A DNA stretch of 64,000 nt from Pegea sp. RAD2-039 (taxonomy: Eukaryota; Chordata; Thaliacea; Salpida; Salpidae): contig JAQGEQ010000094.1 in the NCBI GenBank assembly GCA_034620365.1, positions 145,500-209,499 on the forward strand, in the 5' to 3' direction. Positions 47,240 through 60,609 of this stretch are shown piece after piece. Position 1 is the stretch's first letter, and the number at the start of each line of letters is the position of its first letter. The translations under genes and the position numbers were made by a program. A model generated the notes under the pieces. The model saw only the letters and a list, made by a program, of their open reading frames with translations, was not told the DNA's origin and made no database searches.

Positions 47240-50200
47240 ATGTTTTTAAAACTTATTGGAGTTTTTGTCATCTTCAGTATTACCTTGGTAAGTTCTTATG
47301 TTTTAACAAACTATTTTTAGATTTTGTTTAAATTAGAAATTAAAATATTGTATCTATTTTCAGGTTGGAAATTGTGAAGATATTGATGCTATTTGTAAGT
47401 TTTATTAAATAAAATATTATCCATCAAGCCTGAAATACTCATTTATTTTGAATAGTTTCTGCTAATCCAAAAGTGTCTGAGGTTGAAGGCTTTCTTTTGA
47501 CACCGCAGCTCGTACCAATTACACCGGATCTTAAAAACCCAATAAGACAAAATGTCATCTACCAATTGCAAACACAAGGCAGACTTAATGGAACTGAATC
47601 AGATTTTAGTCAAGAACAATTGAATGAAATTCAGTCAGCAGTAGAAAATAAAAATCATACTATCTATATGTCTATTAATGGCTCATATAAAATTGAGGAA
47701 AATTTTTATATAGAGTTTAAAACTCAAGATTACCCAGTTTCAAAGTCAAATCATCGTTATGATGTCGACGAATTATCTAATTCATCTCGATGTTTCTTGA
47801 CTGGACGATTAATTAATCTTCCAGTAAGTCACCAAAGAAGGAAATTTGTGTATTTCCCAAAATCGATTATCAACTATGATATATGTACCGTGAGTTTCAA
47901 GTTTTTATTTTCATAAGATAAAATAATATTTTGATACGCTGTAATTGTATAATTTATATAATTTTATTCTCTAGAAACAAGGAACCATTTTGCACAAATT
48001 GAGGTTTTACAAGTTTATTACTGGCTATAGAGGAACCGAAAAGGTCTTATTGACTACTGTACAATCCAAATTAAGGAAAAGAATTCTCTTGAATAGTAAG
48101 CTACTGTTGTAATTCAGCGTTTTTTTGAACTGTAGAAGACAAATTATTGATCAAATTTCAACTTAACAACAATTATTAGTGATGTCAATTTTACTAATAT
48201 TTTCTTTTAAAATATAATACTCCTAATTTGCAATGTTTTATTTGAAGAAATACGGAAGCCATTAGATTTTCTGTTGGCAAAGGAGGATGGAATCTCATCT
48301 TTATCGTACAAATCCTCTAGTATGCATTATTAAACTAACATTTTCAAATGTGACATTAATTTAATTTAGTTATATATTATTTAGTAAACAATAACTTTAA
48401 AAACAAATTTCGAAAAAAAGTTAAATATTATTGTTTTTCTAGGTGGTCTCAGTGAAACTGAAAGATTTCTACAAAAGCATTTTAATTATCCTCATAAGAT
48501 TTCGTTTAATATAAAAGTCACTTTTATTGTTGATGACTACGTAACAGACCTGCATAATATACAGAATATTGCTGATTGGATCAAATATTTAGTCTATAAT
48601 GTAAATAACTTGCTGACATCTTATCATACTAAGCCATTAAACTGTTCCTAAGATATTTTTATTTTTGTTGAAGGTTAACAAGGTCTTCCAAAACATTGAT
48701 GTCAAAAAACACGGGTTTGATATCAATGTTGTTCATCAGAAAACAGATCTTCTTACTGCACTCGAGGTAAATATTCTATTGAAAGATGTTTCCAATACTA
48801 GATTTAATTAAATCTTTCACCTTAATTAAATAATTTTCTCTAAATTTACTTTATTCTTTTATATTTTTTTAAAATACGTAATATTTTTAAATGTAACAAC
48901 AACTATTTAGAAATTTGCAAATAGAATTTGTTCGCAGACTTATTATGCTGACATTACTGCAAAACATCACGGATTAGACAAGGTTGTTGACTTGTTCAAA
49001 ATTCAGGATGAGAAAGGATCAAGTGATCTTTTATCCAACGTGATTTTTTATCTTCGAGATCATTCGCATAACATTTCAACAGGTTTGTGAATAACAAACA
49101 AATAAGAGCCAATAAATATCTGAAAGATTTATTTCATATCATTTCGTTATCTAGGAAATTCAACCACTGCTTGTGGTCAAGCAACACCAGTGTTTAGTTT
49201 GAGAGATGAAGGAAAGAAAACAATTATGATCATGGCACAGAAAATTGCCCAGATGTGAGTACGAAGTAGACAAAATAAAATTTTGGTGGCTGTTAATCTA
49301 AAACTATTTATGATTTTGAAATAATTGAGTAGATGAGACACTTACAAAAATCAATAAATTTGCAGTATTGGAGTATCACCAATCGAATCAACAGATTGCG
49401 CTGGATTAGAACTCAACAATGTGATGAATATAACACATCCTCCCTCTTTATCTGATTTCACTTGGTCAAGATGTTCTTTGGATTCTTTAGGAAAAACATC
49501 GTAAAAGATTTACACTTTATCTGAATTTATTTCGAAATTTTACTTTTACTTATTTCAGATCTATTTCTTGTCTTATAAATCAGGAAGTAAAGCACGATGT
49601 AGTTGATATTTATATTGGTAGAAGATACACTATAGATCAACAATGCAAAATAATATATGGAAAAAACTATTCAATGGCTCCAAAGGTTAAAAGACAAATA
49701 ATTTCAAGATTTTACTCTATTACTTAAGCTGATGAAAATCTAAAACCTAATTTTTTTTCTAAAAGATGATTGAAAACCCTTGTGGAACTTTATGGTGCAT
49801 GGATGAAGGTGTAGAGTTTGAAAGAAAAGAGAAGATTAGAAGTAATATGGCGACAGTTTTGGAAGGAACAGAATGTGGCTTGAACAAGGTAAGTGTTCTT
49901 TGTTTGTACAAAAAATGTTTAACAACTGTGCCTGAAACTATCTTTTTGAAAAGAGTTTGTTTACAGATAGTACTGATTTTTAAATAACATCTATTCTAAT
50001 TTCAGCATTGTATCGACAACGAATGTTTTGATAAATCATCAGTACCAAAACTCAAAGTCGTAAATGGGAGCTGGGGTAAGTGGTCAAAATGGTCAAAATG
50101 TTTCCCGAAATGTGGAGCTGGATTGAGATATCGAAAACGAAAATGTGATTCGCCTAGGTAAGAAAATGAGTTCCTGAACTTGCATCTGATCATTTTGTGA

Positions 50201-50696
50201 AATTTCTATTTTTCAGTCCAGCTAATGGTGGAATAGATTGTTTATCTAACTCGATAGAAACAGAGGCTTGTACTAATGACTGTATTGATGAAACACCAAT
50301 TGATTATCGACTAACTCGCTGCCGAAAGTTTGGTCTTGTTCCTGTTTTAACTGAAGATTGTAAGTATTGATTCCAACTAAGTTCTTAAACTCATTTTGTT
50401 TGATTTGTTTGGATGAGTGATAGAATAGCAGTAATATTAAGCAACTATCTGACAATTTTATACCAATTTGATATTTTTTCTTTGATTTAGCAAGAAGATG
50501 CTGTATATTGCACTGCAAGAAGGATGATGCTGATGCTACAGACATCATGATTCCTGAGTATGTCATGGACGGCGAGAAATGTTTTGTTTTGAGGTCGCAT
50601 AACAGCATCTGTATCAACGGAAAACCACAAGTAATTATTTTCTTTAACAAGGTTTACTTCCTATAAATATTATTTTGAATTTTTCAGTTTAATTAA
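47240..50696 (+). CDS. ADAMTS-like secreted protein with inactivated metalloprotease domain, 685 aa
   Basis: Sixteen exons, all GT-AG: 47240-47287, 47364-47394, 47456-47889, 47975-48095, 48248-48319, 48443-48600, 48674-48766, 48911-49082, 49155-49254, 49366-49500, 49559-49685, 49766-49888, 50006-50157, 50217-50359, 50491-50630, 50688-50696. The total of 2,058 nt gives 685 aa. Order: signal peptide (MFLKLIGVFVIFSITL), prodomain ending near KLRKR, a reprolysin-like domain (about 245-460), a disintegrin-like region, one thrombospondin type-1 repeat (from W561; GSWGKWSKWSKC, CGAGLRYRKRKC), and a short Cys-rich end. The zinc motif HExxHxxGxxHD is replaced: Q405, K406, Q409, G412, P415, I416. The Met-turn (V429-M430) is kept. 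It should bind no catalytic zinc, so a non-proteolytic extracellular role is inferred. It lacks the spacer found in most ADAMTS proteins. Confidence 0.9.
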
Positions 50697-50709
50697 GCTT
50701 AAAAAATTA

Positions 50710-50715
50710 AATAAA
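50710..50715 (+). promoter_or_regulatory. Polyadenylation signal of the ADAMTS-like gene
   Basis: AATAAA 14 nt after the stop, implying a very short 3' UTR. The last coding exon is only 9 nt. Confidence 0.6.
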
Positions 50716-50719
50716 GTTA

Positions 50720-52100
50720 AGTTCAAACCTGAATGGTTTTTGCGCAACTCACAGCTTTACAAATTTTGTTATTTTACAGAGACTCTAACAGTTCGTGAAA
50801 GATAAAATCTAACCGAAGTTTTCACCGACTTTTTCTTCTCTGACCGATCTGTGTTCTAGACAAACTATCTGTTTTTGTTGTTGATAATCTTTTTTCTTTT
50901 TCTTTTAATTGTTATAAGTTCATTAGATTAAAAATCTAAATTTCTTAAAAAGACAATTTAAGTTCATTTATTTACAATTTTTCAATTTTATTGTAAATTT
51001 AGCTGTTTACTTTGAGTAGAAGTTATTACATTAGTTTGTCAATATCTTATTAATTTTAATCCAAAAATAAAATATTTATACAAAACTTTGCAGAGAACTT
51101 TTTTGTGAAGCATATTCTAAGGTTTTGATATTTGAAGAAGAATCATTTAACAAACGTTAAAATAAAGATAAGGAAAGACTGCTCGAGTCTTAGTGCATCG
51201 ATTTCACTTAATTCTTTAAAGATGTTATTTTAGACAATAGTTTTGTGTAACTATTAGTGAGTAGGTTGAAATAGTTTATTTTATGACAAAGTTATAAAAT
51301 GACAACAAAATAGTTCTAAATAAATAAACATTAGAACTAGTTGATGTGAATGATTACTTGTCATCCTTATTGTCAGTTGCATCAGTTTGATTTCCACATG
51401 ACTGAGATACATACTTATGTTGGAATTTTAGTATTTCCAGGTTTTCATTTCACTTTAAGCAAAGAAATTGAAATGATAGCATTTTCCTCATTATCATTTT
51501 ACTGAAAAGTGATTAAGTTTTTGAAAGTAATGATGTTAATGAACACATCACATACTGATAAGTTTAAATAGTTGTCATCATTTTTAACAAAAGTTATGTT
51601 TATGAAATAAAATTAGTTTTCTACCGACTGTCGATTGATTTTAATCTTGAATTCACTGAATTTTAAATTGGAATTACATATATTTAAAATGATCGGATTT
51701 TAAATTAAGTTTTTAACTGTCTTTGCTTGTTTTCAGATAGATCAATAATCTAATGGTTTTGAAAAAAATTAAATTGATATCTTATTACAAAAAGTTTTAA
51801 CTTCAATATAGCTTAAGATTCTTCATTTTGATACAGAGCAATCAATTGTTGGAAAATTGTTTAACTATGTTAAAGAGTAGTGGAGAAAGTAGTGATTAAG
51901 AAAAAGTAGGTTTTCCTAAAAACAAAGCAAGAGCCTAATCAGAAGTGATGAAAACTGATGATTTTAATGAAGAAATAGTCTTAGCTACCATATCAACCCT
52001 TATGTCAAGATATTTAATACAGTCTTTTGCCGGATCCCCACCTGAGCTAGTTTTAATGTAGGATTGACAATTGTAAGCTTGTTTTGATAAAGTCATTAAT
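50720..52100. other. Intergenic, AT-rich
   Basis: No gene or known repeat seen. Confidence 0.4.
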
Positions 52101-52104
52101 GGAC

Positions 52105-54965
52105 TTCAATTTCTGTATACTGGAACGTAGTTTCTTGCCACTTTTATTTGAGTTCACAATATTTTTTACTTTCATGAAAGATTTTTAGTAAAACAAAACG
52201 AAAAAGTTTTGAAACGATTTTGTATCCAAATATAATAATGTATCAAAATTAATATACAAATCACTTACTAAAAACAGTTTTTTCATAACTTATAAGCACT
52301 AATCAATAGAATGTAACCTGTAGCCTTATTAAAAAAGAATGACTTTGATTTATGAGAAAACGTTTTCGGTTTGATACAGCGGTTTTTAGTAAATCTATAA
52401 ACGATATTTAAAAAAGCGCTGCTACTACATCGTATCATTGTAAACCAAGCTGATATCAATAACAGTCAAAGAAAAATAGATACTGATACTAATCTATATC
52501 ATTAAGAGTAAACTAGCGAGTTATTGCTAGATTTAACATTAGAAATTGTATTTTAGTACTTTCAGCATTATATTTTTAGTTTCATCGACACTTTTAACAT
52601 TTTTATTTAACAATAACACTTTACAATCAGAAGGTTTTTATTCCAACAACAAATAATAGTAAATGTTTGTGGATTTAAACTTTGATGCTATATAGAGTAA
52701 AATAAATAAAAAACTTATAAAATAGCAAAAAATAACTTTAGTTTCTTATCAGATGTTTTAGAATTAATTGCAATATTGTCATTGCCTACCAACCATTTCA
52801 GTTTTGTAAATTAAGGTTCTAGCAATTTTATTTAGGCTTTATAAACATAATTCCCTTATAAACTTAATACCTCGAACATTGTTATTTATAAAATCGGCAA
52901 AGCAATTTTAAAACGAGTCGTTGTCATTTACAAGGGCTTCAAGTCAGTAAACAAGAGACTAAGGGTTAAGAACATTATATTTATAGTAAACACAAATACG
53001 AAGCAATATACGAAGCAAATTGTAGAACAACTTATTTGAATAAACCAGGGCCATTTTACAAATCTACCATTTACACTAATTTACATGGTTATTTGTGTAT
53101 TTGTTTACTTTCACTGTACTTCAAAGTAATTTTTAATATTTTAATAGTTATTATAAACCATTGTCCCCCTATTCTAATATTCAAATTTATTTTCTTTAAA
53201 ATTTCGTTATAACATTGTTGATTGATATTTATATAACCATATTTTGTTGCTGAACTTAAATATAATAATGAACTGAATTCTATTAAATGTATTTATCATT
53301 TGGTTTCATTAATAATTAAAAATTAAGTTTCATTATAATTTTTATATAATGTTTTGTCAGTTGTTTTTATTAATTTTCAAGTTATGGAGAAGTTTCAATT
53401 AAAATGATGTTAAATGCTAAATAAAGTTTAATTCAAACTTTGTTTTGTGCTGATATTAAAATCTTAGCTAAAGTTTACTGATTTTAAATAATGTAAAAAG
53501 TAGATAAATAAAATTAGTTTTATAGTAGAACTTTTTATTAAGAAATGTAGATATACCATTTAGCTGTTTAGTATACAAAATGTCATCTTAGTTCAAAACT
53601 TACAATCAGGTTGAGTGATAAACTTATCAACTTAAAAAATATTTTTTTTCAGAATAATTAGACCTTATGATTCAAACTCTAAGATGTGATTACCTTTAAT
53701 TGCTAGTGGATACAGAATAATTAATACTTTTCAATAAGTTGATTTCACTAATGCGGTTTATCAGTCTAACGCAATACTAATAGAAGTTGTTATAAATGTC
53801 AATATAGAAGAATTTGAGGTTGATAAAGATCTTAATTTAATGTTCATGATCTGTAATGACAAAGATTTGACTTGCTACATATTTTTACAAGACTATAATG
53901 GATAAAAAGAAAGAATATAACTCAAAATAAACAACTTATTTGTTAATATCAAGTAATCTTTGATGAAATTTATCATCTAAATAAAATTGAACATAAATCC
54001 GGTTTGATTTGTTGCTATAAGAACAGATATATAAATGCGATTTATAGATAAGCGACCCTGTTTCAAGGCCAATTAAAGTTGAAACATTTTATGAATAATA
54101 AGGATTTTGTGACCTGGGACATTTAGCTCAAGGCTTGTGGATAGTGGGTTTCATTTAATATTTTCCTGTCCTAGATTAATTTTTCTCAGAAGATCTTTTT
54201 GAATTAAATTTAAAGTGCATAAAAATATTTTTAGTGTAAAAGTGGCTTCTTTGGTGACAACTATTTCCATTTTCAAAATTTCTTAAAGAATCTGTGTTTA
54301 TATAAATATTTAATAGCATTTGAAATTTCTGCTTTTGTCTTATATGTTTGTGAATATACTTTAAATCTCTGAAATATACTTTAATTATTTTCTCTTAAAT
54401 TTGTTTGATAAAAAAACTAAATCTTTCAATAATAGTTTGGTTTTGAAATCTAGTATTAAAGTTTCTTCTGATATGTAATGTTCCAATTCAGTTTTTAATA
54501 GTTTTATAGCACACAAAACAAGTTTTTATATTAAAGTGATTCTTATTTTTGTGTGTAATGCCCTAATATACCAACAGTTTTCAAAACTGTTGTTTGGAAA
54601 TGAAAATTTTTTGAAACAGTAAGGAAACTTACTCAGTTTTGACAATAAACAAAAAACTAGAGCACTAGTTGTGTTAATTCACCAGTTTGAGTTGGAAATA
54701 CTCTTGAACAAAATTAATTTAATAAAAACTAGTTATCCAAGCGAAGATGGACTTGGTAGTCTTTAGTGTTATGACAATGACTCTTTATATAAAGCTTTCT
54801 TCCAACTAATAAGCCGGATAACGACAACGATAAGTATACTAACTAACAATATGCGCTGCTTTCAACACAGTTTATTCCAAAATGATGTTTAACACATTTA
54901 CCTCAGCGGTAAACTAATTTACTTTATTAATACAACATCCAGTACCTTAAATCTTCCCGAAAGGG
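52105..54965 (-). mobile_element. Degenerate repeat, copy B (interrupted)
   Basis: 52,110-52,310 matches 44,570-44,790 of copy A, including the shared TACTTTCATGAAAGATTTTTAG. 54,840-54,960 matches 45,050-45,190, with the shared TTTAACACATTTAC core. The roughly 2.4 kb between them is unrelated AT-rich sequence, longer than the gap in copy A, so the copy has been expanded by insertion. On minus the first block encodes LRSSIQKLK, echoing LRSNIQKS in copy A. No intact ORF. Confidence 0.4.
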
Positions 54966-54969
54966 CTTG

Positions 54970-56815
54970 TTTGAAAAGTTTTTTTTTAATGATTATTTTC
55001 TCTGATTATAGACGAGTTTTAACAGCTTTTTTTTTCAATTATAGACTAAGTAAAACAAGTTTGCCTAAAACAATTATTAAAAACTAAAAACGATTATTAA
55101 CACGATTTGGAAAAGTTATTAGAATTCTGCAGATTAGTTTCAAAAGTTGAAAACTGTCAAGTTCTTCAATAGACTTTAATTGAACTGTTCATAGCGAAGC
55201 TAGTTAAGGAAAAAATAGATAAAAGTTTTTATCCAAAGTTAGGAAATGTAATTGTAGATGTTGGAACAACTCGAGTGTTCCGCTTAATTACACTGCTTTC
55301 TAAACTTTCTGATATTCTTCGTTAACAGCAGTCAACTGTGAAAATTAAAATTTTGATTTCCTTAATGATGCAAATATTAAATATTTGATGCCAAATTCAA
55401 GTCTTTTATTGATTTTAATTGTTTCATGTCATTCAATCAGAAATTTTTCTATCTAAAATATTGTTTTGAGAAGTTGTTTACAAAGTATATTTGTTGTAAT
55501 TTATGAAACTATTTAAAATAAGTTATTAAAGGTATTTAAATATCTGATAATCATTAGACAGTTAGCCAGTGATACAGTAAATAGATTTGAAGTCACGTCT
55601 AAATTTCATTCTAAATTTCCCTTTTTTATCTGATCTCGTTGAATTCTGCTATGAAACTACAATTTTGTCTCAACTTCTGATGTACTTTTTGTTTTGCTTA
55701 TTTTGTCGTCAACTAAAGGATTAAAATCTTCAATTTTTGATACTTTTATTTATGTTTCAAATATGTGAATCATCACCCGAACTATAAACTAAGACCACAA
55801 AAAGATCAATTAAATTGATTGTTAGATATAAGCAGAACCTGTAGTGATGAGTCTTCTTTAATAGCATTTATAAATGTATCTGAAATTATAGAACCAGGAT
55901 ACTCAAACACAACCCACTACAATCATTTGTGTTCTTTTCTAAATGCTGTTGATGCCGAATATGGAAACTGAACAATGTTTACAAAAGTATGATGGTTACA
56001 CTGTACTAACTGTCTTGACTGATTTTGTGATCGTACTCTCTAAAATAAATCACTTGTCGGAGGAAAGGAAGATATCTCTTAGGTTGATAACTGAAAAAGG
56101 CTTGCTGATCTGCGGTTGATATTACTATGCATCTTTCAATAACTCCTGACAAGATAGAGTAAGTTGTAAAAATACCAAAAGTTATTTGGTGAGGTATCTG
56201 TTTATACTAAGAGACTGTATGCGTAGAGAGAATTATTAGCAACTATGTAAACGAGAAGAAACATCGAAAAGGTTCTTTTGTGCCATTAGCTAAGCTGTTT
56301 GTAAATATTATGACAGTGGAAGCCTTTGCAGTTTATGATCTGATTCAGTTACAATTTCTAGGATACAAACATAACTTAGGCTGAAACAGGAGCTTAAATG
56401 TAAACTCTGTTGTACTTTTGGAATTGATTTCCTACTGAAAATACCCAAATAGTAAATATTTAAAATGTTGTTTTCGTATCTTTTAGGGTAAAATAATTAG
56501 AATAAAAATTAGACATCGTAACCAATTGACTAACAAACATCATAAGCAACTTTTAGACTGTATGATGTAAACTTGTAAACACTTCAAATCAATTGTCAGT
56601 AATGTAAGAGATAACTACCAGTTTGTCATTATTATATTTTATTAACTTAAACACCATTTTATAAAATATAGAGAACTTAAACATGATAATGTTTATGGCA
56701 TAATGAAAATATTATCAAAAAATAACTTCAAGAAAATGATCACCCAACTTTTTTTAATGAAAACAAATTTGAAAAGAATATAACATCGATATGTTTGATT
56801 TGAATATTCAAAATA
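54970..56815. other. Intergenic, with scattered coding-like scraps
   Basis: Parts of 55,840-56,400 read like old coding sequence with many stops on plus. No family could be assigned. Confidence 0.35.
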
Positions 56816-56819
56816 CCAT

Positions 56820-59800
56820 TCAAGCTCTTTTCAGGCTATCCAGGTTACCAAAGCTATGAGCAAATTGTTCCAGTACCAACTACAAACAAACACAAATCGT
56901 CACGACGACATCTAGTGATGATTTCTAACTCACTTTAGCAGCTGATGTCAAATTCTTGCGAACTTGAGGAGTCAAATAGCCGATGACATCTACTTTTGAT
57001 TGCTCACAAGGATCTAGAACTTTGGGGCCCCCTGTCATCATTAGAAAAACGATAAAAACCAAGTCTAAAAGCCAGTTAAATATCAACCTGGCAACAAAAG
57101 CCCTTCACGAATAGCTTCAAAAAACTCTACAACAGACATATCACCACCGACGTTTGTATGAAACGTCTCGATATTTGCTGTTAACAATTCAACTGCCTGC
57201 AGATAAAAGTTTCCACTTCAACAGCATCAGTAGAGAAAGCTTTACTTACCCATTCACTCAGTAAAGCCCATGTTTCAGAAGTCTTACGAAGATAGTGAAG
57301 CAATCGAATTGTAAGCCTGTAGTAGGGATGTGAACTTGCATATTGCTAGTAAACAGATTTAATTATTGATAAATTGGATAAGATTAGCAGAGTAATTAAA
57401 TCATTTTATTCTGATATCAAATATTTTGAGCTTTTTATTGAAAATAATGTGACATCAGTTGATACCTCAAACCACATACAGCGTCGTAATTGGGCCAGCG
57501 TTTGTAAGCAATCTTTTATATCCAACATATCAGAAGGTATTTTAGCACTTATATCTGGTCTGACTTTGCTAACATCTAGAAAAAACAAAAGCTTAATACT
57601 TGTTTAAGTATTGATTACATACCATTTTGCAATAATCGCATGATTTGAGAAGTTAAGTGCATTTTGACAACAACTGGATGACAGATTGGTTTTGCATCGG
57701 GAAAAGTTTTATCAAGCTCTGATGTGTCGAAAACAAGTTTGATTGAATTTTTATCAATCGATAGTTGATAATTATTACCCTGAAATATTATGGTCAGATG
57801 AGGATGAGGTAGTTAGGGACTGCTTACCGGTAAGTATTTAGGTAAAAGCTCGTAAATTTGTGATAACAATGATTTAGTTGCAAAAGAGCTGCTCAGAAGA
57901 GCATATTCAACTTGGAGGTCGTTTTTCAACACGGTTTGATTGGCAATGGCTCCCATTACCTTGATCCGCCAAATAAAATTGCTAAAAAATAAATATTGTA
58001 AAAGTTATGTTATTTGTCAGTTTAAAAATGATGAATAACAACATCTTATCAAAGAAACATTTAAAGTTAAAAATTGAAATAAGAGCAAAATAATCGATTA
58101 CAAAACATTTTAAAATCTAAACTGAAGAAAAATTGATTTGCGTTTCAATTTACAACAAAAATAAATCAACTGACTCTTGATCAATTTCTTTGCTTGGATC
58201 TTCCATTTCTTCAACTGTTTTCTTCAAAGCATGTTTTGTTCTTTTAATCACTTCCGTCAGCGAGTCACATTCTCCATCACTGGGATAAACTTCAGAATGT
58301 TTGGAATAGATGAAATGCCGTATTATAAAAAACGGGTCCGCTTCTTTTTTCTTCTGTTACACACAGATTACTCAGAGATTAAATCAAATCTTACATCAAT
58401 CAAACCTGATCAGAAGATGGACTCTGAAATTCTAATTCCTAAAACATCAAGTTAAAAGTAACTCAAAAAACCACTTTAATAACTTACTGAGCTTTTTGGT
58501 TTGCTTTCCTCTAATTTCAAGCTTTCAAATTTACGAACATTCCGACCCACCTAAACAGCAAAATTTGAGATAATTTACATCAGTTCATCTCTAGCTAATC
58601 TTCTCAATTGTATCTTTTACTCGGATCAACCTTAAGACATCCGGATTTTTGATTACCTCAGGTTTGGAGTTAGATGAAAACGTTTCATCTTGTTGGTCTT
58701 CTGCAGAGTACTTGAGATCCTTAGGCAAATGACGGCCATTGGCTCTTTCAATAAGCCCCTCATGAAACAGTTGTCGAACTATTATACAAGCACAGATTGA
58801 AGAAGCCTGCTTCTTAGTTTTTCCTCGTCCGGATGAACTATATTCTACCAGAAACAACAAATAAATTTGTTGTAAAGATTTTGTAGCCTTAAGAGATTGT
58901 TGTATTAAGTAGCGATCATTTAAACTTCAAAATAAACATTTTACGGGCGACTAAGCAGGTAAGATAAAAACCGCTATGAAACTTGTAAAAGAGGTTTTAT
59001 GCGATAAAAATATGTTTTTTAAGTTAATGAGTCTTATAGATAAACTTGAAGACATTTTGGCTAAAGAAAAAATATAACAATTTGAATGTTTTGTAAGCTT
59101 ACGTTAAAGGCTGTATTTTGGAAGCATGTGATAGAGCAACTTTCTATTATCAAATCTAAATCATTAATTATTTAATCAAATCACAGCTTACTAACTTGTA
59201 GAGTCTAGTAAGTTTTCAAAAAGCAAAGAAATTCCAAAAGGTTATAAAACGAGTTTATTTATCATTATCTATTGCCATGTTTCAAACCAATTCATCTCAT
59301 AAATTAGTCGTTTTTCAATCTATTGGAATTTCTTTGCTTTTTATTAGATTATGACAATTTATGAAATTAATTAATGGACCTATAACTAAAACTAATTGTA
59401 TTTAAATATATACATTTCAAATTAAATATTATATAATAGAATACTTGATTCCTATATTTTCAAAATTTATATATAGTTAAAATTATATCAAAAAATCCAG
59501 CTGGAAATATAACTAAATTCTCTTTATTTTATTCTCCTATAATAAACAACACCTAGAATAGTAGCTAAAGAAGTAAGTGCAACAAACCTTTCTGTTTACT
59601 AAAAAGTATGAAATTCATCTTACAGGTAAATTCAAAATCTTGATCTGTTCCAATTTTGCTAAATAGGTAAGTTGGTGCAGACGAATGATTTAGTTGGAGA
59701 AATTCAGTGAGTCTCGTCACACAATTACTCAAAACCCATCCACCATTATTGTACACCTAAAAATAGCTACTAAATATTTTCTCATATGACTTCTATGCAA

Positions 59801-60605
59801 TTCACTTTTTCAACACTTTCTTTGTGAAATTTTGAAACAAAATTGGATATAGTTGAAGAATCATCAACATTCAAGTCTTGTTCCTAAATGAGACAAATCA
59901 GAGGATGTAAATCAAACAGACACTTACTGGTCGTTCTGGTGCTTCAAAAGGTGACATTAAATCATTTAGAACAAGATAGTTGACGAACTTCCATGCAGCT
60001 CTGCTTTGAGCTTCTTTTTTGGATTTACCCTTAGCACATTCTGAATTGTCAAAGCCACTTACTGAAAGCTTTGAACAAGATTTTATTAATTAGAAAATTA
60101 TGAAAGAATTGTAGCTTACACTGCAAGTAAACTGCATATCATGTGAAGACCCTTTTCCAGAGCATTCATAATGAGGTTTATAACCTCTCTGACCACACCA
60201 AGCATAAAGAAAACTTTTGATCTCTTTTACTTTAATGGGTTTATAAGCTTGAGGCTGAGTAATAAAAATATTTATATAAATGAAACAGCTATTTCTAACA
60301 GTTATAAGATTTTACAAAATTTTATATTACCCACTATCAATTAAATATAAAACACTTTAATTATTAAGCTTAATTCTAATAAACCAAATATTTCAATTTA
60401 CACATTGAACTTCATTGATGTCTCTATGGAAATCCCTGCTATCACCTTTAAATCATTGATTGTTATTTTTTCAAGTAAGAAAACAAGTCAATATTATATT
60501 AAATAATATTATTTTAATTTATTATATGTTTTACCAAAGATATAAATATCTCAAGTTTATAAATACAAAACCTTTATTTTAGTTTTCACTTACCATGTCT
60601 ACCAT
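56820..60605 (-). CDS. dsRBD-dsRBD-DZF protein (DHX9-type dsRBDs fused to NF90/NF45-type DZF), 593 aa
   Basis: Sixteen minus-strand exons: 60594-60605, 60122-60254, 59928-60061, 59806-59883, 59600-59756, 58657-58844, 58488-58550, 58406-58438, 58154-58353, 57828-57981, 57623-57779, 57466-57575, 57250-57345, 57088-57196, 56934-57031, 56820-56879. All are GT-AG; the 1,782-nt total gives 593 aa. dsRBD1 (about 8-85) has IKSFLYAWCGQRGYKPHYEC and KSKKEAQSRAAWKFVNYLV, the DHX9/MLE pattern. dsRBD2 (about 122-215) has GGWVLSNCVTRLTEFL and GRGKTKKQASSICACIIVRQL. The DZF (about 270-593) has YSKHSEVYPSD, CLQTLAQLRRCMWFE, RLTIRLLHYLR, EGLLLPGGPKVLDPCEQSK. DZFs are nucleotidyltransferase-like dimerisation domains; dsRBDs bind dsRNA. 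No DExH helicase core is present. Exon 6 can be read on to a TAG at 58,591, which would give a dsRBD-only isoform. The exon 5 donor (59,600 or 59,588) is ambiguous but keeps frame. Confidence 0.88.
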
Positions 60606-60609
60606 AATA

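Noticed and set aside
49766-49987. 73-codon frame treated as its own gene
   Set aside because: Its first part is exon 12 of the ADAMTS-like gene. The rest is read-through into the intron after the GT at 49,889.
55960-56060. Plus-strand CTNCLD...CDRT resembling the Sac-phosphatase signature RTNCLDCLDRTN
   Set aside because: The match needs an in-frame stop and a three-base insertion, and the flanking sequence shows no other Sac-domain motif. Chance cannot be excluded.
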